A stretch of DNA of 64,000 nt from DASUAS01 sp963841415 (GCA_963841415.1 CAWJCN010000003.1:620001-684000); one strand, 5' to 3'; positions 42,451-50,253 are shown, counted from the stretch's first letter. The notes: generated by a model from the letters alone, not told the origin. Program-made: numbers and translations.

Positions 42451-43518
42451 TCAGAAGCCTGCTTCGCGGAGGGCGCCGAGGGCGTCGAGGTCGTCGAGCG
42501 ACGCCTGCGCCCGGGCGAGGAAGTGATCGGCGAAGACGCGTCGCTCCTCGGAGATGTCGGCGGGAAACCGCACCACCTGGCACGAAGCAGGCACGTTGTA
42601 CGAGGCGTGGATGCGATGCGCGCGCCAGGCTTCGTCGAAGGTGATCTCGGTCACGCCGGCCACGCGTCGCACGTCGAGGTAGAACTGCAGGAGGTCGCGC
42701 TCGTGCGCGCGACGGTCGTCGATGGACATCGCCATCGTCATCAGATAGCTGATGTCTCGCATCGGTGTGTTGACGTTGATGATCCCCCAGTCCAAGAACC
42801 CGACGCGACCGTCGTCGAGGAACAGGTTCCCGATGTGGGTGTCGCCGTGGATCACGGTGTGCGGGCCTTCGTGCCAGAGCCGCTGCAGCGCGTCGTGCCG
42901 GGCCATGTAGAGCTCGGCGATCTCGACGAACGAATCGGTCAGGCGGTCGCGATGGTGGTCGATGCCCTCGCGCAACATGCCCGCCGCGTAGTCCCTCGTC
43001 GGTCGGCTGACGTGCACCCACGGCGCCTCGGCCGTACGGCGCGCCGGGTCGTCGAAGCGCACGTGCAGAGCCGCGAGGTCCTCGATGGCGCCCGCGACCG
43101 AGTCGACCGGAATGCCCCAGGTGCCGTCCGAGACCTCGCAGCCGGTGGTGACGAGATCTTCGAGCAGGAGCGCGAACCGCCCGTCGTCGTCGGTGCGGGC
43201 CACGTGAGCATCGGGCACCCGCATCGTGATCGACGGCGCGAGCTCGGCGTAGAAGCGCGCTTCACGGTGCCCCATGCCGGTGGCGATGATCTGCGCCCGC
43301 CGGTCGTCGTTCGGCGGCAGCTTGCAGAACACCGTCTCGGGCGCGTCGCCGCGTCGCACGTACCCCACCCGGAGCCGGGCGTGGGCGTTGGTGACCTCGT
43401 GCTGCTCCAGCACGTCGACAGCAGCGACCTCGACCCCCGGATGACGATCTCCGAGTGCGGCGGTGAGCCACGCGGGCGTGACGTCAGCCGCGGTCGTCGG
43501 CCACTCGAACGTGTCCAC
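42451..43518 (-). CDS. Aminoglycoside phosphotransferase-like kinase
   Basis: A 355-residue protein of the APH/choline-kinase fold. Seen are FALLLEDLVTTGCEVSDGTW near residue 113, the catalytic loop TVIHGDTHIGNLFLDDG near 225 and the metal-binding VGFLDWGIINVNTPMRD near 243. Such enzymes phosphorylate small alcohols or other metabolites, and many near acyl-CoA genes in actinobacteria have no known substrate. Antibiotic resistance cannot be claimed. The GTG at 43518 follows the SHOCT-domain gene on the same strand by 20 bases. Confidence 0.85.
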   Translation of the reverse strand: MDTFEWPTTAADVTPAWLTAALGDRHPGVEVAAVDVLEQHEVTNAHARLRVGYVRRGDAPETVFCKLPPNDDRRAQIIATGMGHREARFYAELAPSITMRVPDAHVARTDDDGRFALLLEDLVTTGCEVSDGTWGIPVDSVAGAIEDLAALHVRFDDPARRTAEAPWVHVSRPTRDYAAGMLREGIDHHRDRLTDSFVEIAELYMARHDALQRLWHEGPHTVIHGDTHIGNLFLDDGRVGFLDWGIINVNTPMRDISYLMTMAMSIDDRRAHERDLLQFYLDVRRVAGVTEITFDEAWRAHRIHASYNVPASCQVVRFPADISEERRVFADHFLARAQASLDDLDALGALREAGF

Positions 43519-43538
43519 GGAACCGCCGGTGACCGTCG

Positions 43539-43838
43539 TCAGGCGGGCGGCGTGCCGCCCAGGTCGCGCAGCCGCTCCAGGTACTCGTCGCGATCGATCT
43601 CGCTCCGCGCGTACCGGAGTCGGAGCTGCTCGAGGGCTGCGTCGTGCGTCGCGCCCGCGGCCGCAGGGCCGACCCCGGCGGCCAGGGCCGGGGTGCGTCG
43701 ATGGCGAACTTCGCGCACGACGAGCCAGATCACGGCTGCGACCAGGAGCAGGAAGACCAGCGCGAGCAGGACCCGGAGCGGGCGGTGCCCATGGTGGTCG
43801 AAGCGGAAGTCGGCGAGGACGAGCGCGAGGGAATCCAC
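43539..43838 (-). CDS. Small membrane protein with SHOCT-like C-terminus
   Basis: A 99-residue protein with one membrane span, PLRVLLALVFLLLVAAVIWL near residues 20-42, a basic stop-transfer segment and a C-terminal short domain, HDAALEQLRLRYARSEIDRD then EYLERLRDLGG, matching the SHOCT pattern. Its role is unknown. GTG at 43838 is chosen over GTG at 43847 because TAGCGT followed by seven bases leads exactly to 43838, while the upstream codon overlaps the box. It probably leads the transcript with the kinase. Confidence 0.75.
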   Translation of the reverse strand: MDSLALVLADFRFDHHGHRPLRVLLALVFLLLVAAVIWLVVREVRHRRTPALAAGVGPAAAGATHDAALEQLRLRYARSEIDRDEYLERLRDLGGTPPA

Positions 43839-43845
43839 GGCCTTC

Positions 43846-43851
43846 ACGCTA
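43846..43851 (-). promoter_or_regulatory. -10 box TAGCGT, leaderless promoter
   Basis: TAGCGT (minus strand), seven bases, GTG 43838. Its TAG is also the stop codon of the remnant at 43849. Confidence 0.5.
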
Positions 43852-44004
43852 GGCGCGGGTTCGACCGGGGAGACGTCGATCCACCCACACCGCGCCCGCG
43901 GCCACGGCCCAGAAGAACAGTGCGATCACGATGCCGTTGAGGAACACGCGCGCGTAGCCGTGGGCGGCGACGTCGGCGAAGGGATACGGGTACCAGTCGC
44001 GCAC
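43849..44004 (-). pseudogene. C-terminal remnant of a Pr6Pr-like membrane protein
   Basis: An in-frame stretch reading VRDWYPYPFADVAAHGYARV and FLNGIVIALFFWAVAAGAVW ending RRLPGRTRA. The WYPYPF motif and last membrane span match the C-terminus of the Pr6Pr family of membrane proteins, from memory. The rest of the protein is absent; upstream sequence belongs to the amidohydrolase. GTG at 44004 could start a 51-residue peptide, but a deletion remnant is more likely. Confidence 0.5.
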
Positions 44005-44051
44005 GAGGGGCCCCGGATCGCGGTCGCCACCATGGAGACGACCGGGAAGAG

Positions 44052-45146
44052 CTACGCGGGGACGGGCCGGGGGAGCTTGGCGAGCTGGTCGAGGTCGAAA
44101 CCGAACACGCGCGCGGCGTTGCCGCTGACGATGGCTTCGAGCTCGGCCTGGCTGACGCCGTCGAACTGGTCGGCGTTGACGGCCTGCGACTCGGGCCACG
44201 TACCTTCGGGGTGCGGGTAGTCGTTGCCCCACATGAGCGTCTCGATGCCGGTGACGTGGCGGTTGTTGATGGCGACCGGGTCGTACATGAACGTCGCGGA
44301 GCACTGTCGGCGGATCAGCTCGCTCGGTTTGAGCGACAGCTTGGGCGACGCGTACATGCTGTGGTCCTGGTAGATCGCGTCGGCCTGGGTCGTGATCCAC
44401 GCCAGCCACGACGCACCGGTCTCGACCGTCACCACCGTCAGGTCCGGGAACCGGTCGAGCGCGCCGCCGGCGGCCAGCGTGAGGATCACCATCGGGCCGT
44501 CGAGCTGCGCGCCCATCAAGTAGTTCACGACCGCGCCACCGGGGCCGCGCACGACACGCGGCTCGTGCCCGGTTCCCGAGTGGAACGTGAGCGGCAGGCC
44601 GAGGTCCTGGGCGACGGCCCAGAACGGGTCGTAGGCCGCGTCGTTGTAGGGCCGTTGGGGGACCTGCGCGGGGAGGAAGAGGGCGCGGAAGCCCTGCTCG
44701 GCCACGCGCCGGGTGTCCTCGATCGCACCGTCGATGTCGAGCATCGACACCATGCCCACCGGCAGCAGGCGGTGGTCGTCGAACGTCTCGATCGCCCAGC
44801 TGTTGTACGCGCGGCACAGCTGGCGTTGGAACTCGGCGTCGTCGCTGGCGAAGCACGCTTGCAGTGCGAACGTCGGGAAGATGACCTCCGCGCTCACGCC
44901 GTCGCGCAACTGGTCGCGGAAGCGGTCGTTTGCGTCCCAGTCGCCGACCACCGCGACCTCGCGCTCGGAAGCCTGCATGAGCTTGCGCGGTCCGAGGCCC
45001 TCGATGAGCAACGTGCGCCACTCGCCCACGGTCTCGATGCGCGGGACGCGACCTCGGAACGCGGCGTCGACCCGCTCGCCGTAGATCTCGATCGGCTCGG
45101 TCACGTGGGAGTCGGTGGAGACGTAGATGGCGTCGCGGTACGTCAT
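44052..45146 (-). CDS. Amidohydrolase family 2 (ACMSD-like) metalloenzyme
   Basis: A 364-residue member of the same family as the paralogues at 4070, 22179 and 39859. Motifs are IYVSTDSHVTEPIEIYGERV at the N-terminus, GVSAEVIFPTFALQ near residue 83, LTFHSGTGHEPR near 185, TVETGASWLAWITTQAD near 232 and TLMWGNDYPHPEGTWP near 300 with the catalytic Asp and His. The ATG at 45146 is preceded by TACGGT six bases upstream with no ribosome binding site. The larger open frame to 46187 crosses the upstream gene and was rejected. It is probably transcribed on its own. Confidence 0.9.
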   Translation of the reverse strand: MTYRDAIYVSTDSHVTEPIEIYGERVDAAFRGRVPRIETVGEWRTLLIEGLGPRKLMQASEREVAVVGDWDANDRFRDQLRDGVSAEVIFPTFALQACFASDDAEFQRQLCRAYNSWAIETFDDHRLLPVGMVSMLDIDGAIEDTRRVAEQGFRALFLPAQVPQRPYNDAAYDPFWAVAQDLGLPLTFHSGTGHEPRVVRGPGGAVVNYLMGAQLDGPMVILTLAAGGALDRFPDLTVVTVETGASWLAWITTQADAIYQDHSMYASPKLSLKPSELIRRQCSATFMYDPVAINNRHVTGIETLMWGNDYPHPEGTWPESQAVNADQFDGVSQAELEAIVSGNAARVFGFDLDQLAKLPRPVPA

Positions 45147-45152
45147 GACGAC

Positions 45153-45158
45153 ACCGTA
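45153..45158 (-). promoter_or_regulatory. -10 box TACGGT for amidohydrolase
   Basis: TACGGT (minus strand), six bases, ATG at 45146. No Shine-Dalgarno is visible. Confidence 0.4.
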
Positions 45159-45159
45159 C

Positions 45160-45217
45160 GAGATGAATCGGAGCCGTGCCCGGAGGGCGGGACGGCGGAG
45201 CGGAATCGACCATCGAG
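45160..45217 (+). repeat. Dispersed ~60-bp intergenic repeat, copy 5
   Basis: Reads GAGATGAATCGGAGCCGTGC, then CCGGAGGGCGGGACGGCGGA and GCGGAATCGACCATCGAGG. Here it lies opposite to the direction of both neighbouring genes, so it does not provide a ribosome binding site. Confidence 0.8.
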
Positions 45218-45226
45218 GTGGCCGCG

Positions 45227-46381
45227 TCAGTGCGAGAGGACCAGACCGCTGCGGCCGGCTGACACCAGCACGTGCTCGGCGCCGTTCACCTGGTTCGCAG
45301 CCGTGCCGCGCACCTGGCGGACGCCCTCGAGGATGTTGTTCATCCCGTGGATGTACGCCTCGCCGAGCAAGCCACCATTGGGGTTCACCGGGATCTTGCC
45401 GCCGACCTCGATGTTGCCGCCGGCGATGAACTCGGTGGCCTCGCCGGGGCCGCAGAACCCGAACGCCTCGAGCTGGATGAACACGATCGGCGTGAAGTTC
45501 TCGTAGATCATGGCGACGTCGATGTCGTCGGGCCCGAGCCCGGTCGCTTCGTAGAGCTGACGGCCGAGGAACGCGCCTTCGTCGTATCCCGCGAGGTCGC
45601 CGCGGTAGTAGCCGAACATCTCCTCGCCATCGCGCAGGTGGGCTTGGCTCGCCGCGGCGACGCGCACCGGCGGGCGCGGCAGGTCGCGAGCGCGGTCCAT
45701 GCTCGTGACGACGAGCGCGACACCACCGTCGCTCTCCTGGCAGCAGTCGAGCTTGCGCAGGATCGGCTCCACGATCCAGCGCGACTGCTGGTGCTCCTCC
45801 AGCGTCAGCGGCTGCTGGTAGTAGAACGCCGCCGGGTTGGTCGCCGCATGCTTGCGCGCCACCACCGGGTAGAGCCCGAAATCCACGTTGGTGACGTTGT
45901 AGGTGTGCATGTAGCGCTGGTACCAGAGCGCGTAGACCTTCGCCGGCGTGTCGAGGCCGAACGGGAGGTACCAGTTCCAGCCCGGCGGCACGACGCGCGA
46001 CCGGTTGTTCTCGGAGATCGGCTGGCCGAAGCGCCGCCCCGACCGCTCGTTGAACGCGCGGTACACCACCACCGCGTCGGCAGCACCCGACGCCACCGCA
46101 GCCGACGCGAGCTGCACGGTCGCGCACGCGCCGCCGCCACCGCCCCGCGTGCGGGCGGTGTAACGCAGCGCCGGGATGCCCGCACATCGCATCACCGCGA
46201 GCTCGTCGTTGACGTCCATGGCGAAGGTGACAGCGCCGTCGATGTCGCCCGGCGTGAGCCCGGCGTCGGCCACGGCGGCGGCGACGGCCTCACCCGCGAG
46301 CTGGAGCTCGCTGCGGCCCGAGTGCTTCGAGAACTCGGTCTGGCCGATCCCGACGATGGCGGTGTCGCGTGACAGCGCCAT
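45227..46381 (-). CDS. Thiolase-fold lipid-transfer protein (Ltp2-like)
   Basis: A 384-residue thiolase-superfamily protein of the lipid-transfer group. Seen are TAIVGIGQTEFSKHSGRSEL, ARTRGGGGGACATVQLAS near residue 83, MIYENFTPIVFIQLEAFGFC near 288 and GGKIPVNPNGGLLGEAYIHG near 323. The cysteine of the GGGGACATV segment is not in the standard thiolase context, which fits aldolase-type members. It is coupled to a DUF35 gene: ATG 46381 overlaps the DUF35 TGA (TGATG); GTG 46384 is an alternative. The thiolase-DUF35 pair parallels 861-2589 and may perform retro-aldol cleavage of a beta-hydroxyacyl-CoA. Confidence 0.87.
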   Translation of the reverse strand: MALSRDTAIVGIGQTEFSKHSGRSELQLAGEAVAAAVADAGLTPGDIDGAVTFAMDVNDELAVMRCAGIPALRYTARTRGGGGGACATVQLASAAVASGAADAVVVYRAFNERSGRRFGQPISENNRSRVVPPGWNWYLPFGLDTPAKVYALWYQRYMHTYNVTNVDFGLYPVVARKHAATNPAAFYYQQPLTLEEHQQSRWIVEPILRKLDCCQESDGGVALVVTSMDRARDLPRPPVRVAAASQAHLRDGEEMFGYYRGDLAGYDEGAFLGRQLYEATGLGPDDIDVAMIYENFTPIVFIQLEAFGFCGPGEATEFIAGGNIEVGGKIPVNPNGGLLGEAYIHGMNNILEGVRQVRGTAANQVNGAEHVLVSAGRSGLVLSH

Positions 46382-46788
46382 CACGCGCCCCCACGATCAG
46401 TGACGGTCCGGAACTGCGGCAGCATCACGTCGTCGACGGACTCGATGCTGAGCGCGACCTCCATGCCGTTCTGCACGTCGGCGGGAGCAACGCCGAGCAG
46501 GTTGGCCACGAACCGGATCCCTTCGTCGAGCTCGACCAGGACGACGACCCGCGGTTCGGCGTCGGGTTTGGTGGGGTGGTGCGAGACGATCCACGTGTAG
46601 ACGTGGCCGTGACCGGCCGACTCCTGGGTGTCCCACTCCACCGAGTGGCACTCACCGCACATCGGTGCGGGTGGGTGGCGGACGATGCCGCACGCCGCGC
46701 AGCGCTGGAACACGAGGCGGCCTTCCGCGATCGCGTCCCAGAAGAACTCGTCGTCGAGGGTGGGGGACGGTGGGATCACCGACGGCAC
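46381..46788 (-). CDS. DUF35 Zn-ribbon/OB-fold protein
   Basis: A 135-residue DUF35 protein with N-terminal PPSPTLDDEFFWDAIAEGRL, zinc-ribbon cysteines CAACG near residue 31 and CGECH near 46, and an OB-fold reading HVYTWIVSHHPTKPDAEPRV then RFVANLLGVAPADVQNGMEV. It is the likely partner of the adjacent thiolase-fold protein. GTG 46788 starts one base after the stop of the CoA-transferase; a longer upstream frame lies inside that gene and was rejected. Confidence 0.88.
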   Translation of the reverse strand: MPSVIPPSPTLDDEFFWDAIAEGRLVFQRCAACGIVRHPPAPMCGECHSVEWDTQESAGHGHVYTWIVSHHPTKPDAEPRVVVLVELDEGIRFVANLLGVAPADVQNGMEVALSIESVDDVMLPQFRTVTDRGGA

Positions 46789-46789
46789 G

Positions 46790-49198
46790 TCATGGTCTCC
46801 AGTCGAGGATGGTCTTGGCCTCGGCCAACTCGTCGATGCGGGCGTCGTCGTAGCCGAGCTCGTGGAGGATCGCGCGCGTGTGCTGTCCCGGAACCAACGG
46901 CGGCCCCTGGATCGTGCCCGGCGTCTCGGACAGGTCGAACAGCAGGCCGAACACGTCCATGTCACCGACGATCGGATGCTGATACCGCGTGACCCATCCC
47001 TTCTCGATCATCTCGGGGTCGTCGAAGAGCCCGAGGACGAAGTCCGGGTTGGACACCTCGCACGGGACGTCCGCGGCGTCGAGCGTGGCGAACCACTGCG
47101 CCGCGCTGCGTGTCCGGAATGCCGGTTCCAGCGCGGTGAACGGCGTGCCGTCGGTGATCTTGTCGACGCCGAGCGCCGACGCCAACGTGCTGCGCTGCTC
47201 GTCGGTGCCGGCGACGATGCAGAGCCAGCCGTCGGCCGTCTCGTACAGCCGCTGCGTCGCGTGGTACCCGAGTTGCATGGCGTCGAGGCTCGGGCGGTCG
47301 CCGTGACGTGATCCGTCGGCCAGGCTCCACGCGATCGACGCGTTGAGGAGCTGCGCGTACATGATCGAGGTGTCGAGGAACTGGCCCTCGCCCGTGCGGT
47401 CGCGGTGGTAGAGCGCCTGCACCATGCCGATGGCGGAGAGGAACCCGTTGCCGGTGTCGCCCAGTGACACCACCGGCCAGAGCGGCTTGCCGTCGTGGTC
47501 GAGCCCGCCGTCGAGCCAGTCGGGGCCGGCGAGCGCGGCCCCGGTCTGGTCGTTGCCGGGGAGGTGCTCGCGCGCGCCGTGCTCGAAGCCGCGGGTGTGG
47601 CAGTAGATGAGGTCGGGCTTGATGATGCGCAGGCTGTCGTAGTCGACGCCGAGGCGCACGGCCGCGTCGTAGCGCATGTTGTGCTGCACGATGTCGGCGG
47701 TCGCGACGAGCTCGTGCAGGATCGCCATCGCGGCCGGATCTTTGAGGTTCATCGCGATGCTGCGCTTGCCGCGGTTGCACGCCATCGCGATGTGGGTGCT
47801 CATCCAATAGAAGTCGTGCAGCGGGTTGACCTTGATGACCTCGGCGCCGAGGTCGGCGAGCATCATCGTTCCCCACGGCCCGGCCACCGCGAGCCCGAGG
47901 TCGACGACTCGGACACCGGCGAGCGCCGACGCCGGTGCGGGCGTGTCGGTGCGCGGGGCCGGTGCGCGCGCGGCGAGCGCGTCGGCTTCGGTGCGCACGG
48001 CGTCGGTGTGCGCGCCAACGGTCGGAGGCGCGGCGGGTGGCGTGGTCGGACAGTTGTGGAGCTCGTAGACGCGGCCGACCTGGCGCACCGGGCCGAGCTC
48101 GGGGTCGACCACTTCGATGACGCAGCCGTCCTCGACCAACGCGGGATCGTGCAGCGCCTCCTCGGGCGCGCGCAGGGGCTGGAGGGGAACGCCGACCTCG
48201 GCGGCCAGCTGCACCCACGGGTCGGCGGGGAACCTGGCGACCGCCTCGGCCATGAGTGGCTGGTAGTGGTGCAGGAGAACCATCTCGTTGACGTCCATGC
48301 CGATGCGGGTCGACGACTCGCGCGGCCGCTTCGTGCGTTCGTTGCGCTCGAGGGTGTCGCCCTCGGCCGCGCCCAGCACGAAGTCGGGGAGGGGCACCCA
48401 CTGGTGGATCCACCGGCCGTCGGCGCAACGGAAGACGCCCTTCGGCGCGCGCGGGTCGCTGATCCAGCTCTGGAAGTTCGGCGTGTCGATCCGCTCGACG
48501 CGCTGCCAGGCCGAGACCGTGGTGGCGAGGACGCCCTGGAGCAACGACGTCGACACTCGCTGGCCGCGACCGGTCTGCTCGCGCACCCGGAGCGCGGCGC
48601 TGATCGCGAGCGTGGCCAGGTAGCTCGACGCCACGCTCACCCAGGGCACTCCCGAGAACAGTGGCCCGGGGCGCGGCGCCGCCACCCAGCAGTCGTCGGG
48701 CACGACGAGGTCGGGGAACGCGGGCGCGACGCCCGCGAGCCGAGCCAGCGTTCCCCCGGGGACGCCGCGGCTCTCCCACTGATGACCGGTGCGCGCGGCC
48801 ACGAGCGCGTCGACCGCGGGGCGATCGACGTGCGCGCCGTCGTCGCCGTATGCCGTGATCGAGCAGTAGACCAGGCGGGGGTTGCGCACGAGCAGCGTGT
48901 CGGGATCGATGCCGAGCGCCGCGGTGGTCCCCGGAGCGTGGTTCTCGATCAGCACGTCGGCATGGGACGCGAGCGCGAGTAACCGGTCGCGGTCGCCGGT
49001 GTCGTGCAGGTCGAGGACCGCGCTGCGCTTGCCGCGATGCCACACCTGCGCGCCGCTCATGGATCGCGTCGGGTCACCACCGGGCGGTTCGATCTTCGTG
49101 ACCTGCGCGCCATGGTCGGCGAGCAGCATCGCGGCCATCGGCCCACCGACCCCGCTCGTCAGATCGAGCACTGTGACGCCGTCGAGCACACCAGTCAT
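46790..49198 (-). CDS. Double-domain CaiB/BaiF (type III) CoA-transferase
   Basis: An 802-residue protein made of two tandem family III CoA-transferase units. The first (about 1-380) has VTVLDLTSGVGGPMAAMLLA, KIEPPGGDPTRSMSGAQVWH and RGKRSAVLDLHDT. The second (about 420-800) has VRVVDLGLAVAGPWGTMMLA, ACNRGKRSIAMNLKDPAA and LGDTGNGFLSAIGMVQALYH. Single-domain enzymes work as interlocked dimers, so a fused pair could act as an internal heterodimer; which half is active is unclear. It is transcribed first in an operon with DUF35 and thiolase genes. The ATG at 49198 follows the GAAGCGACGAGAGCGGG box. Confidence 0.9.
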   Translation of the reverse strand: MTGVLDGVTVLDLTSGVGGPMAAMLLADHGAQVTKIEPPGGDPTRSMSGAQVWHRGKRSAVLDLHDTGDRDRLLALASHADVLIENHAPGTTAALGIDPDTLLVRNPRLVYCSITAYGDDGAHVDRPAVDALVAARTGHQWESRGVPGGTLARLAGVAPAFPDLVVPDDCWVAAPRPGPLFSGVPWVSVASSYLATLAISAALRVREQTGRGQRVSTSLLQGVLATTVSAWQRVERIDTPNFQSWISDPRAPKGVFRCADGRWIHQWVPLPDFVLGAAEGDTLERNERTKRPRESSTRIGMDVNEMVLLHHYQPLMAEAVARFPADPWVQLAAEVGVPLQPLRAPEEALHDPALVEDGCVIEVVDPELGPVRQVGRVYELHNCPTTPPAAPPTVGAHTDAVRTEADALAARAPAPRTDTPAPASALAGVRVVDLGLAVAGPWGTMMLADLGAEVIKVNPLHDFYWMSTHIAMACNRGKRSIAMNLKDPAAMAILHELVATADIVQHNMRYDAAVRLGVDYDSLRIIKPDLIYCHTRGFEHGAREHLPGNDQTGAALAGPDWLDGGLDHDGKPLWPVVSLGDTGNGFLSAIGMVQALYHRDRTGEGQFLDTSIMYAQLLNASIAWSLADGSRHGDRPSLDAMQLGYHATQRLYETADGWLCIVAGTDEQRSTLASALGVDKITDGTPFTALEPAFRTRSAAQWFATLDAADVPCEVSNPDFVLGLFDDPEMIEKGWVTRYQHPIVGDMDVFGLLFDLSETPGTIQGPPLVPGQHTRAILHELGYDDARIDELAEAKTILDWRP

Positions 49199-49289
49199 GC
49201 TTGCCCGCTCTCGTCGCTTCTCCGATGGCTCGCTCTCTGCCGGCCGGGATACGCGGCCGGCAGCCGTTCGCTCGCGTGCTCCGGAACGC
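49199..49289 (-). repeat. Intergenic hairpin element with GAAGCGACGAGAGCGGG box
   Basis: CTGCCGGCCG (49237-49246) and CGGCCGGCAG (49254-49263) form a perfect 10-bp stem. On the minus strand it is followed by GAAGCGACGAGAGCGGG and then ATG at 49198. The box is shared with 2070-2154. Confidence 0.55.
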
Positions 49290-49673
49290 TCATGAAGGCA
49301 CCGCCGTTCGGTAGACGTCGGGGTTGGAGAACTCCCGCCACCGGTATACGAGGCCGTCGCGGAAGTGCAGGAACATGATGTAGTGGTTGCGGTAGCGCTG
49401 CTCGCCGCCGCGCACGCGGTTGTCGCCGCGCACCTCCACGATCACGAGGTCGGGGTCGACCGCCGAGAAGTCGTCGACCACCACGTAGGAGATCTCGTCG
49501 AACCGCTCCTGGACCGCGGTGAGCATGGCCGCCAACTCGTCTTTCCCGCGACGCTCGATCCCGTAGTACGGAGCCTCGTAGACGACGTCGTCGGTGCAAC
49601 GGTCGAGCTGTCCCTGCGGGTCGCCGGCCGAGAAGCACGCCAACATGGTGCGAACGGTGTCGAGGTTGCTCAT
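49290..49673 (-). CDS. SnoaL-like (NTF2 fold) protein
   Basis: A 127-residue NTF2-fold protein: MSNLDTVRTMLACFSAGDPQ, DDVVYEAPYYGIERRGKDE near residue 28, DPDLVIVEVRGDNRVRGG and NHYIMFLHFRDGLVYRWREF at the end. Such proteins are cyclases, isomerases or dehydratases, and the pocket cannot be assigned. Its ATG overlaps the stop of the broken TauD gene (ATGA), so they were once an operon. The conserved start MSNLDTVR fixes the ATG at 49673. Confidence 0.8.
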   Translation of the reverse strand: MSNLDTVRTMLACFSAGDPQGQLDRCTDDVVYEAPYYGIERRGKDELAAMLTAVQERFDEISYVVVDDFSAVDPDLVIVEVRGDNRVRGGEQRYRNHYIMFLHFRDGLVYRWREFSNPDVYRTAVPS

Positions 49674-50223
49674 GGGGTCACGCTGCGGGACCGGCGTTCG
49701 GCGAGACGCTCGGCGAAGATCGAGAGCTCGGGAGCGACGCCCACGCACACGCGACGGAGCGTACGAGGTTCGTCGACACCGACGTCGGGGCGCGCGTGCT
49801 GCACGGCGTGGTTGTCCCACACGAGCAGATCGTCCGGCTGCCAGTGGTGCACCATCATGTGCTCCGGTCGGTAGAGGTGAGCGAACAGCTCCCGGACGAG
49901 CGCGGCACTCTCACTCGTAGGGCCGGTCGGTGAAGCCGAAGTCGATGTGGAACGTCGCTGCGCCCGAGCCGAGGCTGCCGTCGGGACGGTGACACGAAGC
50001 CGACCGGGCCTCCTTCCTGGTCGACCGGGCCGAACTGAGCGACGCCGGCCTCGTGCTGCGCGTCGGAGAGGTCCTGACCGGGGAGGTGGAGGAGGTACGA
50101 GCGCTCGAGCGCGGCGCGGATCTGCGCCAGATCACCCGGCTCCAGCGGCTCGCGGAGGTCGACGTCGGTGACGACCGTGCCGAGCGCGGGCGAGGCCGCG
50201 GCGAGCTCCATCGCGGGGAGCAT
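49670..50223 (-). pseudogene. TauD/TfdA-family dioxygenase, frameshifted and internally deleted
   Basis: Three frames together give the two ends of a TauD/TfdA-type Fe(II)/2-oxoglutarate dioxygenase. The N-terminal part is MELAAASPALGTVVTDVDLR and YLLHLPGQDLSDAQHEAGVA. The next piece, RPDGSLGSGAATFHIDFGFT, carries the iron-binding His-x-Asp. The last, PDDLLVWDNHAVQHARPDVG, carries the distal His. The first shift near 49993 fits loss of AC in a TCACAC context. Around 49920 the frame shifts again, and roughly 100 residues normally between the two iron motifs are missing, which no single base change can repair. It is therefore a real pseudogene. Confidence 0.75.
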
Positions 50224-50234
50224 AGTAGTTACTA
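50223..50234. promoter_or_regulatory. Palindrome TAGTA-GT-TACTA at divergent start
   Basis: A 5-bp inverted repeat overlaps the ATG of the TauD pseudogene and lies 20 bp before the F420-type gene at 50254. It is AT-rich against a GC-rich background, so it may be an operator or promoter element for both. Confidence 0.4.
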
Positions 50235-50253
50235 GGTGGGGTAGGTTTCGGCC

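Noticed and set aside
42451..43518. Antibiotic resistance by an aminoglycoside phosphotransferase
   Set aside because: Only the general APH fold is visible and the gene lies in a catabolic context; resistance cannot be supported.
44052..46187. A 711-residue frame ending in the amidohydrolase
   Set aside because: It crosses the intergenic repeat and the thiolase gene in the wrong frame.
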